Origin: Enteractinococcus coprophilus
GTDB lineage: Bacteria > Actinomycetota > Actinomycetes > Actinomycetales > Micrococcaceae
DNA: 64,000 nucleotides
Direction of reading: 5' to 3'
NCBI RefSeq assembly: GCF_006716305.1
Contig: NZ_VFOU01000002.1
Span: 434,001-498,000 of the forward strand
Below the pieces are notes generated by a model. The model saw only the letters and a program-made list of their open reading frames with translations, did not search any database and was not told the origin of the DNA. How positions within the stretch are numbered: position 1 is the first letter of the stretch; every line of letters begins with the position of its first letter. Of this stretch, positions 25,661 to 35,678 are shown piece after piece. Both the position numbers and the translations under genes were made by a program.

Positions 25661-26881
25661 CTATGCCAACGCGAGGGCAAGCTGTTCAATAATGGCTTTT
25701 GCCACGACATCTTTACTGCCTTGAACGGAGATCTCTTCGCGCCCATTGGCAAAGAGGATGGTGACATCGTTGTCGTCTTGGCCAAAGACTTTGCCGACGC
25801 CAACCTCGTTGACGACCAGTATTTCGCAGCCCTTGCGCTGCAACTTGGCCCGTCCGTATTCCAGTGGGCTAATCTCTTCGTCACCGGTTTCGGCAGCAAA
25901 TCCTATGATGACTCGTGGAAGGGGCTGACCGGTGGCACGTCGCTCTACGCTAGTGCGCAACACATCTTCGGTTTGCTCTAACACGATAGTTGGCGCAGCA
26001 GCGTCATCTTCTTTTTTGATCTTTTCGTTAGTAACACTGGCCGGCCGGAAATCAGCAACTGCGGCAGCCATGATCAACGCGTCTTTATGTGGCGCGTGTT
26101 GCATTACGGCGTCCAGCAACTCTTGTGTGGATTCGATACGCACCACCGTGATGTTGTGATGGGTTGGCGCCTGGATATCCATGGCTCCGGCTAGAAGCGT
26201 GACGTGTGCGCCCTGTGAGGCCGCGGCCTTTGCCAGGGCCACGCCTTGTTTACCGGAAGACCGGTTGCCCAAATAGCGCACAGGGTCAAGTGCTTCACGA
26301 GTACCGCCTGCGCTGATGACCACTGATTTTCCGGCCAGCTGGTCGCCTGAGTGGAACTCGGAGACGATCTGTTGTGCCTGGGCCCAGATATGTTCAGGAT
26401 CGGGGAAGCGTCCCTTGCCGGTATCAACGCCAGTCAGACGTCCGACTGCTGGTTCGATAATGTGGACCCCGCGGGAACGCAGCGTCGTCACATTGGCTTG
26501 GGTTGCCGGATTCTCCCACATTTCGGTATGCATGGCCGGAGCCATAACCACTGGGACCGTTGCGGTCAACAAGATATTGCCTAACAGATCTTCGGCAAGT
26601 CCTGCGGCAGCTTTGGCCAGCGAATTGGCCGTGGCAGGCGCGAGAATCACCAGATCGGCCTTGCGTCCTTGGAGCACGTGGTTGACGTCTTCGACGGCTT
26701 CGAAAGTGTCGTTATAGACGGGTCTGCCCGAAAGTGCTTCCCAGGTAGGTTTACCGACGAATTTGAGGGCTGAATCGGTGGGAACCACGTGGACTTCATG
26801 GCCATCTTCGGTCATGAGCCGCAGCAAGAGTGCAGCCTTATAGGCGGCGATACCGCCGGTAACGCCTAAAACAATCCGCAT
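25661..26881 (-). CDS. coaBC: Bifunctional phosphopantothenoylcysteine decarboxylase/phosphopantothenate-cysteine ligase
   Basis: Catalyses two consecutive steps of coenzyme A synthesis. The N-terminal CoaC flavoprotein domain (1-190) begins MRIVLGVTGGIAAYKAALLLRL and carries the Asn-Pro-type APAMHTEMW substrate clamp. The C-terminal CoaB domain (about 195-406) has VISAGGTREALDPVRYLGN and the KKEDDAA lysine region that forms the CTP-dependent active site. Both halves are complete at 406 residues. AAGGGG precedes the ATG. It follows rpoZ, as in most actinobacteria. Confidence 0.95.
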   Translation of the reverse strand: MRIVLGVTGGIAAYKAALLLRLMTEDGHEVHVVPTDSALKFVGKPTWEALSGRPVYNDTFEAVEDVNHVLQGRKADLVILAPATANSLAKAAAGLAEDLLGNILLTATVPVVMAPAMHTEMWENPATQANVTTLRSRGVHIIEPAVGRLTGVDTGKGRFPDPEHIWAQAQQIVSEFHSGDQLAGKSVVISAGGTREALDPVRYLGNRSSGKQGVALAKAAASQGAHVTLLAGAMDIQAPTHHNITVVRIESTQELLDAVMQHAPHKDALIMAAAVADFRPASVTNEKIKKEDDAAAPTIVLEQTEDVLRTSVERRATGQPLPRVIIGFAAETGDEEISPLEYGRAKLQRKGCEILVVNEVGVGKVFGQDDNDVTILFANGREEISVQGSKDVVAKAIIEQLALALA

Positions 26882-26914
26882 GGATCCCCTTTTCCAGCCT
26901 CTTGGTGTGTGATG

Positions 26915-27286
26915 TTATCCTTCAGAGCCTGCGGTTGGTTCTCCTGGCAGTGCGAATGGATCGTCTTCGTTGGCTGGCAGTTCGAAGGTGGGGAACTCTT
27001 CGGCCAGTTCTTCGGCTGCTGCGGCGCGAACTTCTTCGACCGGTTTCATTTCCAGCAGGCCTTCATCGATTTCACGCAGTGCGATCGACAGCGGTTTTTC
27101 GTTGAGTTCTGTATCAACAAGTGGTCCAACGTATTCGAAGAGACCTTCGTGAAGTTGGGAGTAGTACGCGTTGATCTGGCGTGCACGTTGTGCAGCGAAG
27201 AGCACCAGGGCGTACTTGGAATCAACCTTATCGATCAGTTCATCGAGCGATGGGTTGACGATGCCTTCAATTTTTTGTTCAGTCAC
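26915..27286 (-). CDS. rpoZ: DNA-directed RNA polymerase omega subunit
   Basis: Small RNA polymerase subunit that chaperones beta-prime assembly. The 123-residue product has the conserved core [29 protein letters not shown] (11-39) and the [18 protein letters not shown] helix (about 62-79); the acidic, alanine-rich C-terminal tail after residue 85 is typical of actinobacteria. The GTG start follows GGAGAG. It sits between gmk and coaBC, the conserved order. Confidence 0.95.
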   Translation of the reverse strand: MTEQKIEGIVNPSLDELIDKVDSKYALVLFAAQRARQINAYYSQLHEGLFEYVGPLVDTELNEKPLSIALREIDEGLLEMKPVEEVRAAAAEELAEEFPTFELPANEDDPFALPGEPTAGSEG

Positions 27287-27350
27287 TGACTCTCCAATAA
27301 ATCTCTCCGGAGCGACCGGAGATTGTGGATGTATTTCTTCTGTGCCGTAG

Positions 27351-27989
27351 CTACTGCTGTGGTGTAGTCAACTGCATGACTTCTACCAGTCGCGCAGCTG
27401 CTTGTCCAACTGTATCGTTGACGATCACGGCGTCAAATTCTGGTTCGGCAGCCAGCTCTAGTTTAGCGGTTTCCAGTCTGCGTCGCTGTTCCTTGGCTGT
27501 TTCGGTGCCCCGTCCAACGAGTCGGCGCACAAGCTCTTCCCAGCTAGGTGGTGCCAAAAACACAAACGTAGCCTCTGGCATGGATTGACGTACTTGGCGT
27601 GCGCCCTGGAGATCAATTTCTAACAGGACGTGTTTCCCCTGGGCCAGTGCATTGTCGACCATGTCGCGTGGCGTGCCATATTTATTGAGACCATGCACTT
27701 GCGCCCATTCCAACATCTTGCCTTGTTCAACGAGTTCATCAAATCGTTGCGGCGAGACGAATGAGTAATGTACGCCATCGATCTCGCCGGGGCGCGGTTC
27801 CCGAGTTGTGGCTGACACCGAAAGACAAACCTGAGGGTAGTGTTCGCGGATGTACTGACTCACCGTCCCCTTGCCCACTGCTGTAGGACCTGCCAAGACA
27901 GTCACAGCGGGACGGTGTTCTGTATGTTCAGAACGCAAGGTCAAGTCTCGGGGGCCGGGAATGACCGGTCGCGTCTGATCAGGCAACAT
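27351..27989 (-). CDS. gmk: Guanylate kinase
   Basis: Phosphorylates GMP to GDP with ATP. The P-loop is [10 protein letters not shown] (33-42), followed by [22 protein letters not shown], the GMP-binding region, and the lid region [20 protein letters not shown]. The 212-residue length includes a ~25-residue N-terminal extension common in actinobacteria. It lies downstream of mihF, from which it is separated by a strong hairpin, so it may have its own promoter. Confidence 0.95.
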   Translation of the reverse strand: MLPDQTRPVIPGPRDLTLRSEHTEHRPAVTVLAGPTAVGKGTVSQYIREHYPQVCLSVSATTREPRPGEIDGVHYSFVSPQRFDELVEQGKMLEWAQVHGLNKYGTPRDMVDNALAQGKHVLLEIDLQGARQVRQSMPEATFVFLAPPSWEELVRRLVGRGTETAKEQRRRLETAKLELAAEPEFDAVIVNDTVGQAAARLVEVMQLTTPQQ

Positions 27990-28048
27990 GTTCCTCGTGG
28001 TGTCTAGGTGGCTGGCACACGAATGCGATACGTGTAGATTAGCGCAAC

Positions 28049-28080
28049 AACCGGCGATCTCACAAAAGAGACCGCCGGTT
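28049..28080 (-). terminator. Hairpin terminator after mihF
   Basis: AACCGGCGGTCTC / GAGATCGCCGGTT on the minus strand gives a 13-bp stem with one G-U pair, which is a true wobble only in the minus-strand RNA, and a TTTTGT loop. It lies 16 nt after the mihF stop. The following T-tract is weak (TTGTTG). Confidence 0.6.
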
Positions 28081-28095
28081 TCGCTGAGAGTTTTT

Positions 28096-28410
28096 CTACC
28101 GGCCTAGGGCATCGATCAGTGCGTTGCGTTGCCGGTGACCAAGTCCGCGAAGCCGCCGATTCAGCGAAATCTCGCACTGCTCCATAATGCTTTGGGCACG
28201 GATCTCCCCGATACCTTTAATAGCGGTGAGAAGATCGATGGTTCGCATTCGGGCAACAGCTTCGTCGGTATCAGATCGTTCAAAAACCTCTGACAGCGAG
28301 AGCTTTCCGTCTGCGAAATCCGCTTTGACTTTGGCCCGTGTCGTCCGCGCATCGAGCGCCTTTTGCCTGGCAGCTTGACGTTCGGCGGGTGTCAAATCCT
28401 TGAGAACCAT
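28096..28410 (-). CDS. mihF: Actinobacterial integration host factor MihF
   Basis: Nucleoid-associated DNA-bending protein specific to actinobacteria, unrelated to proteobacterial IHF. The 104-residue sequence shows the family core [22 protein letters not shown], then [18 protein letters not shown] and the helix-two-turn-helix region [41 protein letters not shown] precedes the ATG. A TACACT box at 28438-28443 could be its -10. It lies between pyrF and gmk, the conserved position. Confidence 0.95.
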   Translation of the reverse strand: MVLKDLTPAERQAARQKALDARTTRAKVKADFADGKLSLSEVFERSDTDEAVARMRTIDLLTAIKGIGEIRAQSIMEQCEISLNRRLRGLGHRQRNALIDALGR

Positions 28411-28437
28411 TGGTTTTGCCCTTTCGTGCCCGTTTCA

Positions 28438-28443
28438 AGTGTA
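28438..28443 (-). promoter_or_regulatory. Possible -10 box of mihF
   Basis: TACACT on the minus strand, 27 nt before the mihF ATG, with GTTACACT context. No good -35 is visible. Confidence 0.3.
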
Positions 28444-28518
28444 ACGGTGAGGACAGTCGCACCCAGAAGGTCGAGTACCGCCTGGGTCTTTGACCTGTTC
28501 TACCTAGTGAACTGTATT

Positions 28519-29361
28519 CTACTTCACAATAAGGTCTTTGCGAGCGTCCGCAATAGCTGACTTCAAATCGGCCACTTTTGGCCCGTGCTGAAGAATCCCC
28601 CGAGACGAGTTGACTAGCACGTTCTTCCAGGCCTGGCCAAAACCCTGACGGATATCAGCAGCCTGTGCGCCTTGTGCGCCATACCCGGGCGCAAGGATTG
28701 GAGCGTTTGCCCTAACCAAGTCGATGTTTAGCGATTTAGCGTCATCGGTGACTGTCGCACCGACGACTAAACCGACGGACCCCAGCGGCTCGGCTGTCGC
28801 ATTGTCGCGTGCTGCCGCATCCACAATTCGCTTGGCTACGGAGTCACCCTCGGGCCCAAGATGTTGAACAGATGCCCCTTCGGGATTCGAGGTCAACGCT
28901 AGGACGAACACTCCCCTGTTATGGGATAAGGCCAAATCGATTGCCGGACGCAACGACTCATACCCCAAGTATGCGGTCAGGGTGACCGCATCCGCCACCA
29001 GCGCTGAGCCATCGGCAAGCCACGCTTGCGCGTATCCTTCCATGGTGGATCCGATATCGCCGCGCTTAGCGTCGGCAATGGTGAGGATGCTCGCCTCGCG
29101 AGCCGACTGCAACGTGTCTTCTAGTATTGCGAAGCCGGCCGAGCCGAATCGCTCATAGAGCGCGACCTGTGGTTTCAGGGCGGCAACTCCGGTGGTTTCG
29201 GCTGCGGCTTCGACAACGGTTTGGGAAAAGGTTGCTAGCCCAGCAGTGTCGTCGTTGAGACCCCAGGCGTTCAGCAAGTGAGGGTGTGGGTCAATGCCTA
29301 AACATAGAGGACCGTGATGGTCCATGGCTTGGGCGAGACGACTTCCAAAGGGCTGAAACAT
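28519..29361 (-). CDS. pyrF: Orotidine 5'-phosphate decarboxylase (type 2)
   Basis: Last step of UMP synthesis. The catalytic lysine/aspartate motif is IADAKRGDIGSTMEGYAQAWL near 96-116, and the N-terminal LCLGIDPHP belongs to the PyrF type 2 family used by actinobacteria. Length 280 residues is normal. It starts 6 nt after the carB stop and is the last gene of the pyr operon. Confidence 0.95.
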   Translation of the reverse strand: MFQPFGSRLAQAMDHHGPLCLGIDPHPHLLNAWGLNDDTAGLATFSQTVVEAAAETTGVAALKPQVALYERFGSAGFAILEDTLQSAREASILTIADAKRGDIGSTMEGYAQAWLADGSALVADAVTLTAYLGYESLRPAIDLALSHNRGVFVLALTSNPEGASVQHLGPEGDSVAKRIVDAAARDNATAEPLGSVGLVVGATVTDDAKSLNIDLVRANAPILAPGYGAQGAQAADIRQGFGQAWKNVLVNSSRGILQHGPKVADLKSAIADARKDLIVK

Positions 29362-29367
29362 GGCTTC

Positions 29368-32300
29368 CTACTGCTGGTTCTTGATGACTTCGGCTAACCG
29401 GCGGTCGTGTTCTTGCAGGCTGGTGACGTCCCAGGAGTATTCGCGCTGGGCTTGGATGGCTTGCAGAGCGGTGCCCACGGCAGCCAGTGTGGTCACCAGT
29501 GGAACACCAAGCGAGTTCGCAGCGGCACGGATTTCATATCCGTCACCACGAGCGTCTGAGCCCGACGGGGTGTTGATCACGAGATCGACACGCCCATCTT
29601 CTAATTGATCTAGGATCGTTTCACCGCTCGTTTCCTCATCACTGGTGATTTTGTCGACGATTTCGGTTGTGATGCCATTACGGGCCAGTACATCGGCGGT
29701 ACCGCCGGTCGAGACGAGTTCGAAACCCATGTCGGTGAGGCGCTTGGCGTGGGCGACGATGCCGCGTTTATCTCGGTTGGCCACAGAGACAAAGATGCGT
29801 CCAGTGGTGGGTAGTCGGCCGCCCACTGCGTCCTGGGATTTGGCATAGGCGGTGTCGAAGTACTTATCGATCCCCATGACTTCTCCGGTCGAACGCATTT
29901 CGGGGCCCAACAGGGAGTCGACGACGCGGCCTTCGGGCGTGCGGAATCGGGTGAAGGGCAGAACCGCTTCTTTGACGGCGATTGGTGCACCCAACGGGAG
30001 CGACCAACCATCATGGGTTGCCGGGAGGTCGCCGGCTTCCCGCAGCTGCGCGATGGTTGAGCCGACACCTATCTTTGCGGCCGCTTTGGCCAGGGCTACA
30101 CCGGTGGCCTTCGAGACAAAAGGTACCGTCCGTGAGGCGCGTGGGTTGGCCTCGATCACATACAGAATATCGGCAGCCAGCGCGAATTGAATGTTGATCA
30201 GGCCGCGCACGCCCACGCCTTTAGCGATCGCTTCGGTTGCTTCACGCACCCGAGCCAGGACATTGGGGGCCAGGGTGGTCGGTGGTAAGACACATGCCGA
30301 GTCACCGGAGTGGATCCCGGCTTCTTCGATGTGTTCCATAATGCCGCCCATGAACAACTCGTAGCCGTCATAGAGGGCATCAACGTCAATCTCGATGGCA
30401 TCGTCGAGGAACCGGTCCACTAACACCGGGTGTTCGGCGGTGATTTCTGCTGTGGAGTTTTGGATGTAGGACTCCAGCTGGGCTTCGTCGTAGACGATCT
30501 CCATGCCGCGCCCGCCAAGCACATACGAGGGGCGAACCAGCACCGGGTAGCCAATTTCGTCGGCGACGGCCTTGGCATCCTCAAAGGACACTGCGGTGCC
30601 GTTTTTTGGTGCGGTCAGCCCGGCCTCCTGCAGGACTTGTGAGAACAAGCCGCGGTGCTCGGCGAGATCAATGGCTTCCGGCGACGTCCCCAGAATGGTC
30701 ACACCGGCATCAGCGAGATCTTGGGCGAGCTTCAACGGGGTCTGGCCGCCAAGCTGAACGAAGACTCCTTCAACGGGGCCGGTTTGTTCTTCGGCATGGA
30801 TGATCTCCAAGACGTCTTCCAGGGTGAGCGGCTCGAAGTAGAGCCGATCGGACATATCGGAGTCGGTAGACACCGTTTCCGGGTTGCAGTTGACCAACAC
30901 GGTGTCATACCCGGCCTGTTGCATGGCCATGGTCGCATGGACACACGAGTAATCGAATTCCACACCCTGGCCAATGCGGTTCGGGCCCGAGCCCAAGATG
31001 ATCGCGGTCGGACGGGTGTGTTCGGTGATCTCGGTTTCGGTGCCGTCGTAGGACGAGTAGTGATACGGTGCCTGGGCGACGTGTTCACCGGCTGCGGTGT
31101 CGACCGATTTATACACCGGGCGGACACCTAGCGCATGGCGCACGCCGCGAACGACGGCTTCGTCCATGTGGCGCAGCTGGCCGATTTGGTTATCCGAAAA
31201 GCCGTGGCGCTTGGCGTGGATCAGCAGGTCTTTGGTCAGCTCATCAGCATCTCGAATCTCGGTGGCGACTTCATTGATTAGGACGAGTTGGTCGATGAAC
31301 CACGGATCGATTTTGGTGATATCAAAGATCTGTTCTGGGGTCGCTCCCCCAAGAAGTGCGCGCTGGATCTGTCCTAGTCGGGAGGTCGTCGCGATCTTGG
31401 CAGCCTCCAACAATTCTGCAACCTCGGCGTCATCTGGCACTGTGAAGTCCAGTTCGGCGTCATGAGTTTGCTCCAGGGACCGCAAAGCTTTCTGCAGGGC
31501 TTCGGAGAAATTGCGGCCAAAGGACATGACCTCACCCACCGCTTTCATGGTCGTGGTCAGGGTCGCATCGGCGGCTGGGAACTTCTCAAACGCAAAGCGT
31601 GGGACTTTCACAACGACGTAGTCCAGGGCTGGCTCGAAGGCGGCAGTAGTGGTACCGGTGATGTCGTTGAGGACCTCGTCCAGGGTGTAGCCCAGCGACA
31701 GTTTCGTGGCGATCTTGGCGATCGGATACCCGGTGGCTTTGGACGCCAAAGCCGAGGACCGTGAAACGCGCGGGTTCATTTCAATGACGACGATGCGGCC
31801 GTCTTCGGGGTTCACTGCGAACTGGATGTTACAGCCACCGGTGGCCACGCCGACTTCGCGAATGATCTTGATCGAGATGTCGCGCATCTTGGCGTATTCG
31901 CGATCGGTCAGCGTCACAGCCGGGGCAACGGTGATCGCATCGCCGGTGTGCACACCGACCGGATCAAAGTTTTCAATCGAGCATAGCGCGATGACGTTAT
32001 CGGCGCTGTCGCGCATCATTTCAAATTCATATTCTTTCCATCCCAGGATGGACTCTTCCAGCAGCACTTCGGAGGTTGGCGAATACTGAATGCCGGCACC
32101 GGCGATGCGGTGCAGGTCGGCCTCATTGTAGGCCATACCCGAGCCGAGCCCTCCCATGGTGAAGGATGGGCGCACGACCATGGGGTAGCCGAGTTCGTTG
32201 GCTGCCTGGAGTGCTTCATCCATGGAGTGGACGATCACGGAGCGGGCGGATTCGGCACCGCAGCGTTCGACGACGCCTTTGAACTGTTCCCGGTCTTCGC

Positions 32301-32676
32301 CCAGCTCGATGGCCGCGATGTTGGCGCCGATCAGTTCGACGTCGTATTTTTCTAACACGCCGCGTTCGTCCAGTTGGATGGCGGTATTCAGCGCGGTCTG
32401 GCCACCCAGGGTGGGCAGGATCGCATCGGGGCGTTCGACCGCGATGATCTTTTCTACGACGTCGGCGGTGATGGGCTCAACATAGGTGGCGTCAGCCATT
32501 TCCGGGTCGGTCATGATGGTGGCCGGGTTGGAGTTGACCAGCACCACGCGGATGCCTTCTTCTTTGAGCACCCGGATGGCCTGGGTCCCCGAGTAATCGA
32601 ATTCAGCGGCCTGACCGATCACAATGGGACCGGAGCCGATAACTAATACGGATGTGAGATCTGTGCGTTTTGGCAT
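29368..32676 (-). CDS. carB: Carbamoyl-phosphate synthase large subunit
   Basis: Makes carbamoyl phosphate from ammonia, bicarbonate and two ATP; in the usual complex the ammonia comes from CarA. The 1,102-residue chain shows the two homologous ATP-grasp halves: [16 protein letters not shown], then [16 protein letters not shown] and [10 protein letters not shown] (first), and [36 protein letters not shown] and INIQFALA (second), an oligomerisation region between them, and the MGS-like allosteric domain ([18 protein letters not shown], about 955-1085). No catalytic residue appears lost. Its CarA partner has a broken glutaminase site, so this CarB may run on free ammonia (inference). It follows carA by 19 nt. 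Confidence 0.96.
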   Translation of the reverse strand: MPKRTDLTSVLVIGSGPIVIGQAAEFDYSGTQAIRVLKEEGIRVVLVNSNPATIMTDPEMADATYVEPITADVVEKIIAVERPDAILPTLGGQTALNTAIQLDERGVLEKYDVELIGANIAAIELGEDREQFKGVVERCGAESARSVIVHSMDEALQAANELGYPMVVRPSFTMGGLGSGMAYNEADLHRIAGAGIQYSPTSEVLLEESILGWKEYEFEMMRDSADNVIALCSIENFDPVGVHTGDAITVAPAVTLTDREYAKMRDISIKIIREVGVATGGCNIQFAVNPEDGRIVVIEMNPRVSRSSALASKATGYPIAKIATKLSLGYTLDEVLNDITGTTTAAFEPALDYVVVKVPRFAFEKFPAADATLTTTMKAVGEVMSFGRNFSEALQKALRSLEQTHDAELDFTVPDDAEVAELLEAAKIATTSRLGQIQRALLGGATPEQIFDITKIDPWFIDQLVLINEVATEIRDADELTKDLLIHAKRHGFSDNQIGQLRHMDEAVVRGVRHALGVRPVYKSVDTAAGEHVAQAPYHYSSYDGTETEITEHTRPTAIILGSGPNRIGQGVEFDYSCVHATMAMQQAGYDTVLVNCNPETVSTDSDMSDRLYFEPLTLEDVLEIIHAEEQTGPVEGVFVQLGGQTPLKLAQDLADAGVTILGTSPEAIDLAEHRGLFSQVLQEAGLTAPKNGTAVSFEDAKAVADEIGYPVLVRPSYVLGGRGMEIVYDEAQLESYIQNSTAEITAEHPVLVDRFLDDAIEIDVDALYDGYELFMGGIMEHIEEAGIHSGDSACVLPPTTLAPNVLARVREATEAIAKGVGVRGLINIQFALAADILYVIEANPRASRTVPFVSKATGVALAKAAAKIGVGSTIAQLREAGDLPATHDGWSLPLGAPIAVKEAVLPFTRFRTPEGRVVDSLLGPEMRSTGEVMGIDKYFDTAYAKSQDAVGGRLPTTGRIFVSVANRDKRGIVAHAKRLTDMGFELVSTGGTADVLARNGITTEIVDKITSDEETSGETILDQLEDGRVDLVINTPSGSDARGDGYEIRAAANSLGVPLVTTLAAVGTALQAIQAQREYSWDVTSLQEHDRRLAEVIKNQQ

Positions 32677-32695
32677 ATCTGATGTTTCCTAAGTC

Positions 32696-33820
32696 TTAGT
32701 TTCCGGTGGCCATCAGGCTTGCGAAGGCATCGAAGACCGGGTGTGATTCGTCTACGGCAACCGCGGTATTTTCTGGGTAGTACTGCACGGTGACGACCGG
32801 TAGTGCCTCTGGGCGCAGGGCTTCAACCGATTTGTCGTTGAGGCTGTACTGGCTCACGGTGACCTCACCATAGTGAGCGTTCGGCGCGGCCGCGGTGCCC
32901 TGTGGGGCAACGACGGCATATTCGTGGTTCTGAGTGGTCATGAGGCTCTGGCCGGAGGCGACATCATAGACCGGCTGATTCGGACCGCGCTGGGCCTGGT
33001 CGAGCAGCACGGTGTCGTAACCAAGGGCCCGGGCGATAATCTGGTGGCCCAAGCCGATGCCCAACAGCGGGGTTTTGGCGTCTAACAGGGCGGTCGCCAG
33101 TTCGATTTGTACAGTGGCTTCGGCGGGATTACCGGGGCCCGAAGAAAAGACGACACCGTCGACACCGGCAGCGGTGACATCAGCCATGGTGGCACTTGCC
33201 GGCAGGACCTTGACCGTGTTGCCCCGTTCCACCAACTGGTTGATCGTGGCGCGCCGCACACCCAGGTCGATGAGTGCGACGGTGTGCTGCGGGTGGTCTG
33301 CTGCTACTTCATATGCGGTGGCGGTTGTGACTTCGGCGAGCAGCTGTTCGGTAGCGGGTTTGGACCAAGCTCGAACCTTGGCGACCAGGTCGGCATCAGG
33401 GGCGTCGGCGTCGTCGCCGGCAAAGATACCGGCGGCTACCTGGCCGGTGCCTGCGATGTGGCGGGTCAGTGCGCGCGTGTCGATGCCAGCAATCCCTACG
33501 ACTCCGGCTGCGGTCAGCTCGGTATCCAGATCACGTTCGGACTGCCAGTTGGAGCGCACGCGGGCCGGTTCGCGGATGATGACACCGGCGGGCCAGTAGG
33601 TATCCGATTCGGCGTCGGCGGCATTGACCCCGACGTTGCCAATATGGGGGAAGGTGAACACCATCAGCGTGTGAGCGTTGGCCGGATTGGTCAGACTGTG
33701 CTGATAGCCGGTCATGGTCGTGTCAAAGACCAGTTGTCCAAAGACGCTCCCGGTTGCTGCATAGGTGGTGCCGGCGTAGATGGTGCCATCTGCCAGGACG
33801 AGTTTGGCTGATGTGCTCAT
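32696..33820 (-). CDS. carA: Carbamoyl-phosphate synthase small subunit with degenerate glutaminase triad
   Basis: Normally hydrolyses glutamine and passes ammonia to CarB. The 374-residue chain is complete: N-terminal CPSase_sm_chain domain (1-140, with FGQLVFDTTMTGYQ and HIGNVGVN) and C-terminal class I glutamine amidotransferase domain (about 178-374, SSGPGNP at 226-232). The nucleophile motif GICLG reads GIGLG: Gly256 (codon GGC at 33053-33055) replaces the essential Cys. The HPE motif reads YPE: Tyr348 (TAC at 32777-32779) replaces the catalytic His; Glu350 remains. Glutaminase activity should be abolished, while the fold needed to hold CarB may persist. The start overlaps the PH-like gene by 4 bp (ATGA). 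Confidence 0.92.
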   Translation of the reverse strand: MSTSAKLVLADGTIYAGTTYAATGSVFGQLVFDTTMTGYQHSLTNPANAHTLMVFTFPHIGNVGVNAADAESDTYWPAGVIIREPARVRSNWQSERDLDTELTAAGVVGIAGIDTRALTRHIAGTGQVAAGIFAGDDADAPDADLVAKVRAWSKPATEQLLAEVTTATAYEVAADHPQHTVALIDLGVRRATINQLVERGNTVKVLPASATMADVTAAGVDGVVFSSGPGNPAEATVQIELATALLDAKTPLLGIGLGHQIIARALGYDTVLLDQAQRGPNQPVYDVASGQSLMTTQNHEYAVVAPQGTAAAPNAHYGEVTVSQYSLNDKSVEALRPEALPVVTVQYYPENTAVAVDESHPVFDAFASLMATGN

Positions 33821-34326
33821 GCGGTCTGCCTTCCGTTCGTAAGTTGTTGAAGTGCGGTGTAAAGCTGTTGATGTGCGGTGATCGTTTCGGTGCGCAGTCC
33901 GGTGGTGACCTCGGTATCACCAAGGTTCCAGGTGATGGCCAGGATCCCGTCTTTTTCGACGAATTTGCCCGCAATGCCCGAGACCGTGGCGATGCTGACG
34001 ATGTCTGCGGCAGGGATGAAGAAGTTTGGCTCGCCGGCCCGTAGGAGTGCAACTCCGGCGGGATGGACTTCGATTTGTGCTTCGGCGCGATTCCCCAGGT
34101 GGTGGGCGGTCACGCGTTCCAAGAGTTCTTGTCCCAAGACGGTCGATACATAGGTGCCCTGCACAACGGTGCCAGGTTGTTGATCCAGCACGTCCGCTGG
34201 GATGTCGGCCGGGGCCGGTACGTAGTGTTGCCGCTTGGTGCGATTGCGGCGTCCGAAGAATAGCCCAAGCATGATCAGCACAATAATGATCGAGGTCAAA
34301 GTGACAATAAAGGTGGTCTCGTCCAA
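33817..34326 (-). CDS. Membrane-anchored PH-like domain protein of the pyr operon
   Basis: A 169-residue protein with one N-terminal membrane helix (about 7-25, IVTLTSIIIVLIMLGLFFG) followed by a basic RRNRTKR stop-transfer and a soluble domain of about 110 residues rich in beta strands (GTYVSTVLGQELLERV, AQIEVHPAGVALLRAG, FFIPAADIVSIATVSG), consistent with a PH-like fold. It is found between pyrC and carA in many Micrococcaceae. Its function is unknown; conserved placement suggests a link to the operon, but it could be a bystander. Confidence 0.75.
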   Translation of the reverse strand: MDETTFIVTLTSIIIVLIMLGLFFGRRNRTKRQHYVPAPADIPADVLDQQPGTVVQGTYVSTVLGQELLERVTAHHLGNRAEAQIEVHPAGVALLRAGEPNFFIPAADIVSIATVSGIAGKFVEKDGILAITWNLGDTEVTTGLRTETITAHQQLYTALQQLTNGRQTA

Positions 34327-34338
34327 ACTGGTGCTTCC

Positions 34339-35667
34339 TTATCGGCTGTGTTGGTACGGCGTGGTCAGCTCGGCATTAGCGACGACGCGGTGGCCGCGAT
34401 AGAACACGTCGGTCACCTGCCCAGAGAGCTCCATACCCTGATAGGGCGAGTTAGCGGACTTCGAGGCGTGGTCGGCCGGGTTCACCACAAAGGTGGGGTT
34501 TGGATCGTAGACGGAAAGATTGGCCAGTGCACCGGAAACCAGGCTGCCGGTATCAGTCAGTTGCCCCTGATCGGTGTGGCGGTAGATGCGTGCCGGATTG
34601 ACCGACATGACGCGGGCGACGCCGTGCCAATCGAGCAGGCCGGTGTCGACCATCGTGTGCTGGATAACGGGCAGTGCGGTTTCTAGACCGGTCATGCCCA
34701 TGGCTGCGACCACCCACTCGCACTGTTTTGTTTCGGCGGTATGGGGTGCATGGTCGGTGCCCACGGTGTCGATCGTGCCATCGGCTAGGCCCTCGCGAAG
34801 CGCACGGACATCGGAGTCTTTGCGCAACGGTGGGTTGACCTTGAACACCGGATCGTAGGTTTTGACGTAATCCTCGGTCAGCAGTAGGTGGTGCGGGGTG
34901 ACTTCTGCGGTGACGTTGATGCCCTGGGATTTCGCCCACCGGATCAGTTCAACCGACCCGGCGGTGGAGACGTGGCAGATGTGCACGCGGGAATCCACAT
35001 GCTGGGCCAGTAACACGTCACGGGCAATGATGGATTCTTCAGCAACGGCGGGCCAGCCGGCTAGGCCAAGTTCAGACGACAGTGCCGATTCATTCATTTG
35101 GGCGCCTTCGGTCAGGCGCGGCTCTTGAGCGTGTTGGGCGATAAATCCGTCGAAAGATTTGACGTATTCCAACGCACGGCGCATCAGCACCGGATCCCAA
35201 ACGCACATGCCATCATCGGAGAACATCGTGACATTGGCGGCTGAATCGTACATCGCTGACAACTCGGCTAGCTGTTCGCCTTTGAGTCCCACGGTCACGG
35301 CTCCAACCGGGTAGACATCGGTCCAGCCGGAGGCCCGGCCAAGCCGGTGGACTTGTTCAACCACACCGGCGGTATCGGCCACCGGATTCGAGTTGGCCAT
35401 CGCATGCACCGCGGTGAATCCGCCTTTGGCCGCAGCCCGTGTACCGGTTTCCACGGTTTCGGCGTCGTCGTTGCCGGGTTCACGCAGGTGGGTGTGAAGA
35501 TCGACCAGGCCGGGCAGGATGATCTTGCCGGTCGCATCGATCACCTCGGAGCCGTCGGTGTTGAGGTTTTGGCCGAGCTGGGCGATGGTGCCGTCGGCGG
35601 CAATAGCCATATCGGTTTGGACGCCGTCCGGGGTTGTGCCGCCGGTCATCACATAGGTATGAGTCAT
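34339..35667 (-). CDS. pyrC: Dihydroorotase
   Basis: Cyclises carbamoyl aspartate to dihydroorotate. It belongs to the amidohydrolase superfamily: the metal motif DLHTHLREPG lies near residue 55-64 (from this start), HICHVST near 230 and the catalytic GTDHAPHT near 302. About 442 residues, class I type. I chose the ATG at 35667 because AAAGG lies 7 nt upstream and MTHTYVM resembles relatives; another ATG at 35682 overlaps the pyrB stop (ATGA) and may serve coupling. Confidence 0.95.
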   Translation of the reverse strand: MTHTYVMTGGTTPDGVQTDMAIAADGTIAQLGQNLNTDGSEVIDATGKIILPGLVDLHTHLREPGNDDAETVETGTRAAAKGGFTAVHAMANSNPVADTAGVVEQVHRLGRASGWTDVYPVGAVTVGLKGEQLAELSAMYDSAANVTMFSDDGMCVWDPVLMRRALEYVKSFDGFIAQHAQEPRLTEGAQMNESALSSELGLAGWPAVAEESIIARDVLLAQHVDSRVHICHVSTAGSVELIRWAKSQGINVTAEVTPHHLLLTEDYVKTYDPVFKVNPPLRKDSDVRALREGLADGTIDTVGTDHAPHTAETKQCEWVVAAMGMTGLETALPVIQHTMVDTGLLDWHGVARVMSVNPARIYRHTDQGQLTDTGSLVSGALANLSVYDPNPTFVVNPADHASKSANSPYQGMELSGQVTDVFYRGHRVVANAELTTPYQHSR

Positions 35668-35678
35668 AATCTGGCCTT

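Noticed and set aside
33107-33811. 234-codon open frame on the plus strand opposite carA
   Set aside because: Antisense shadow of a well-supported gene; glycine-rich composition typical of such shadows.
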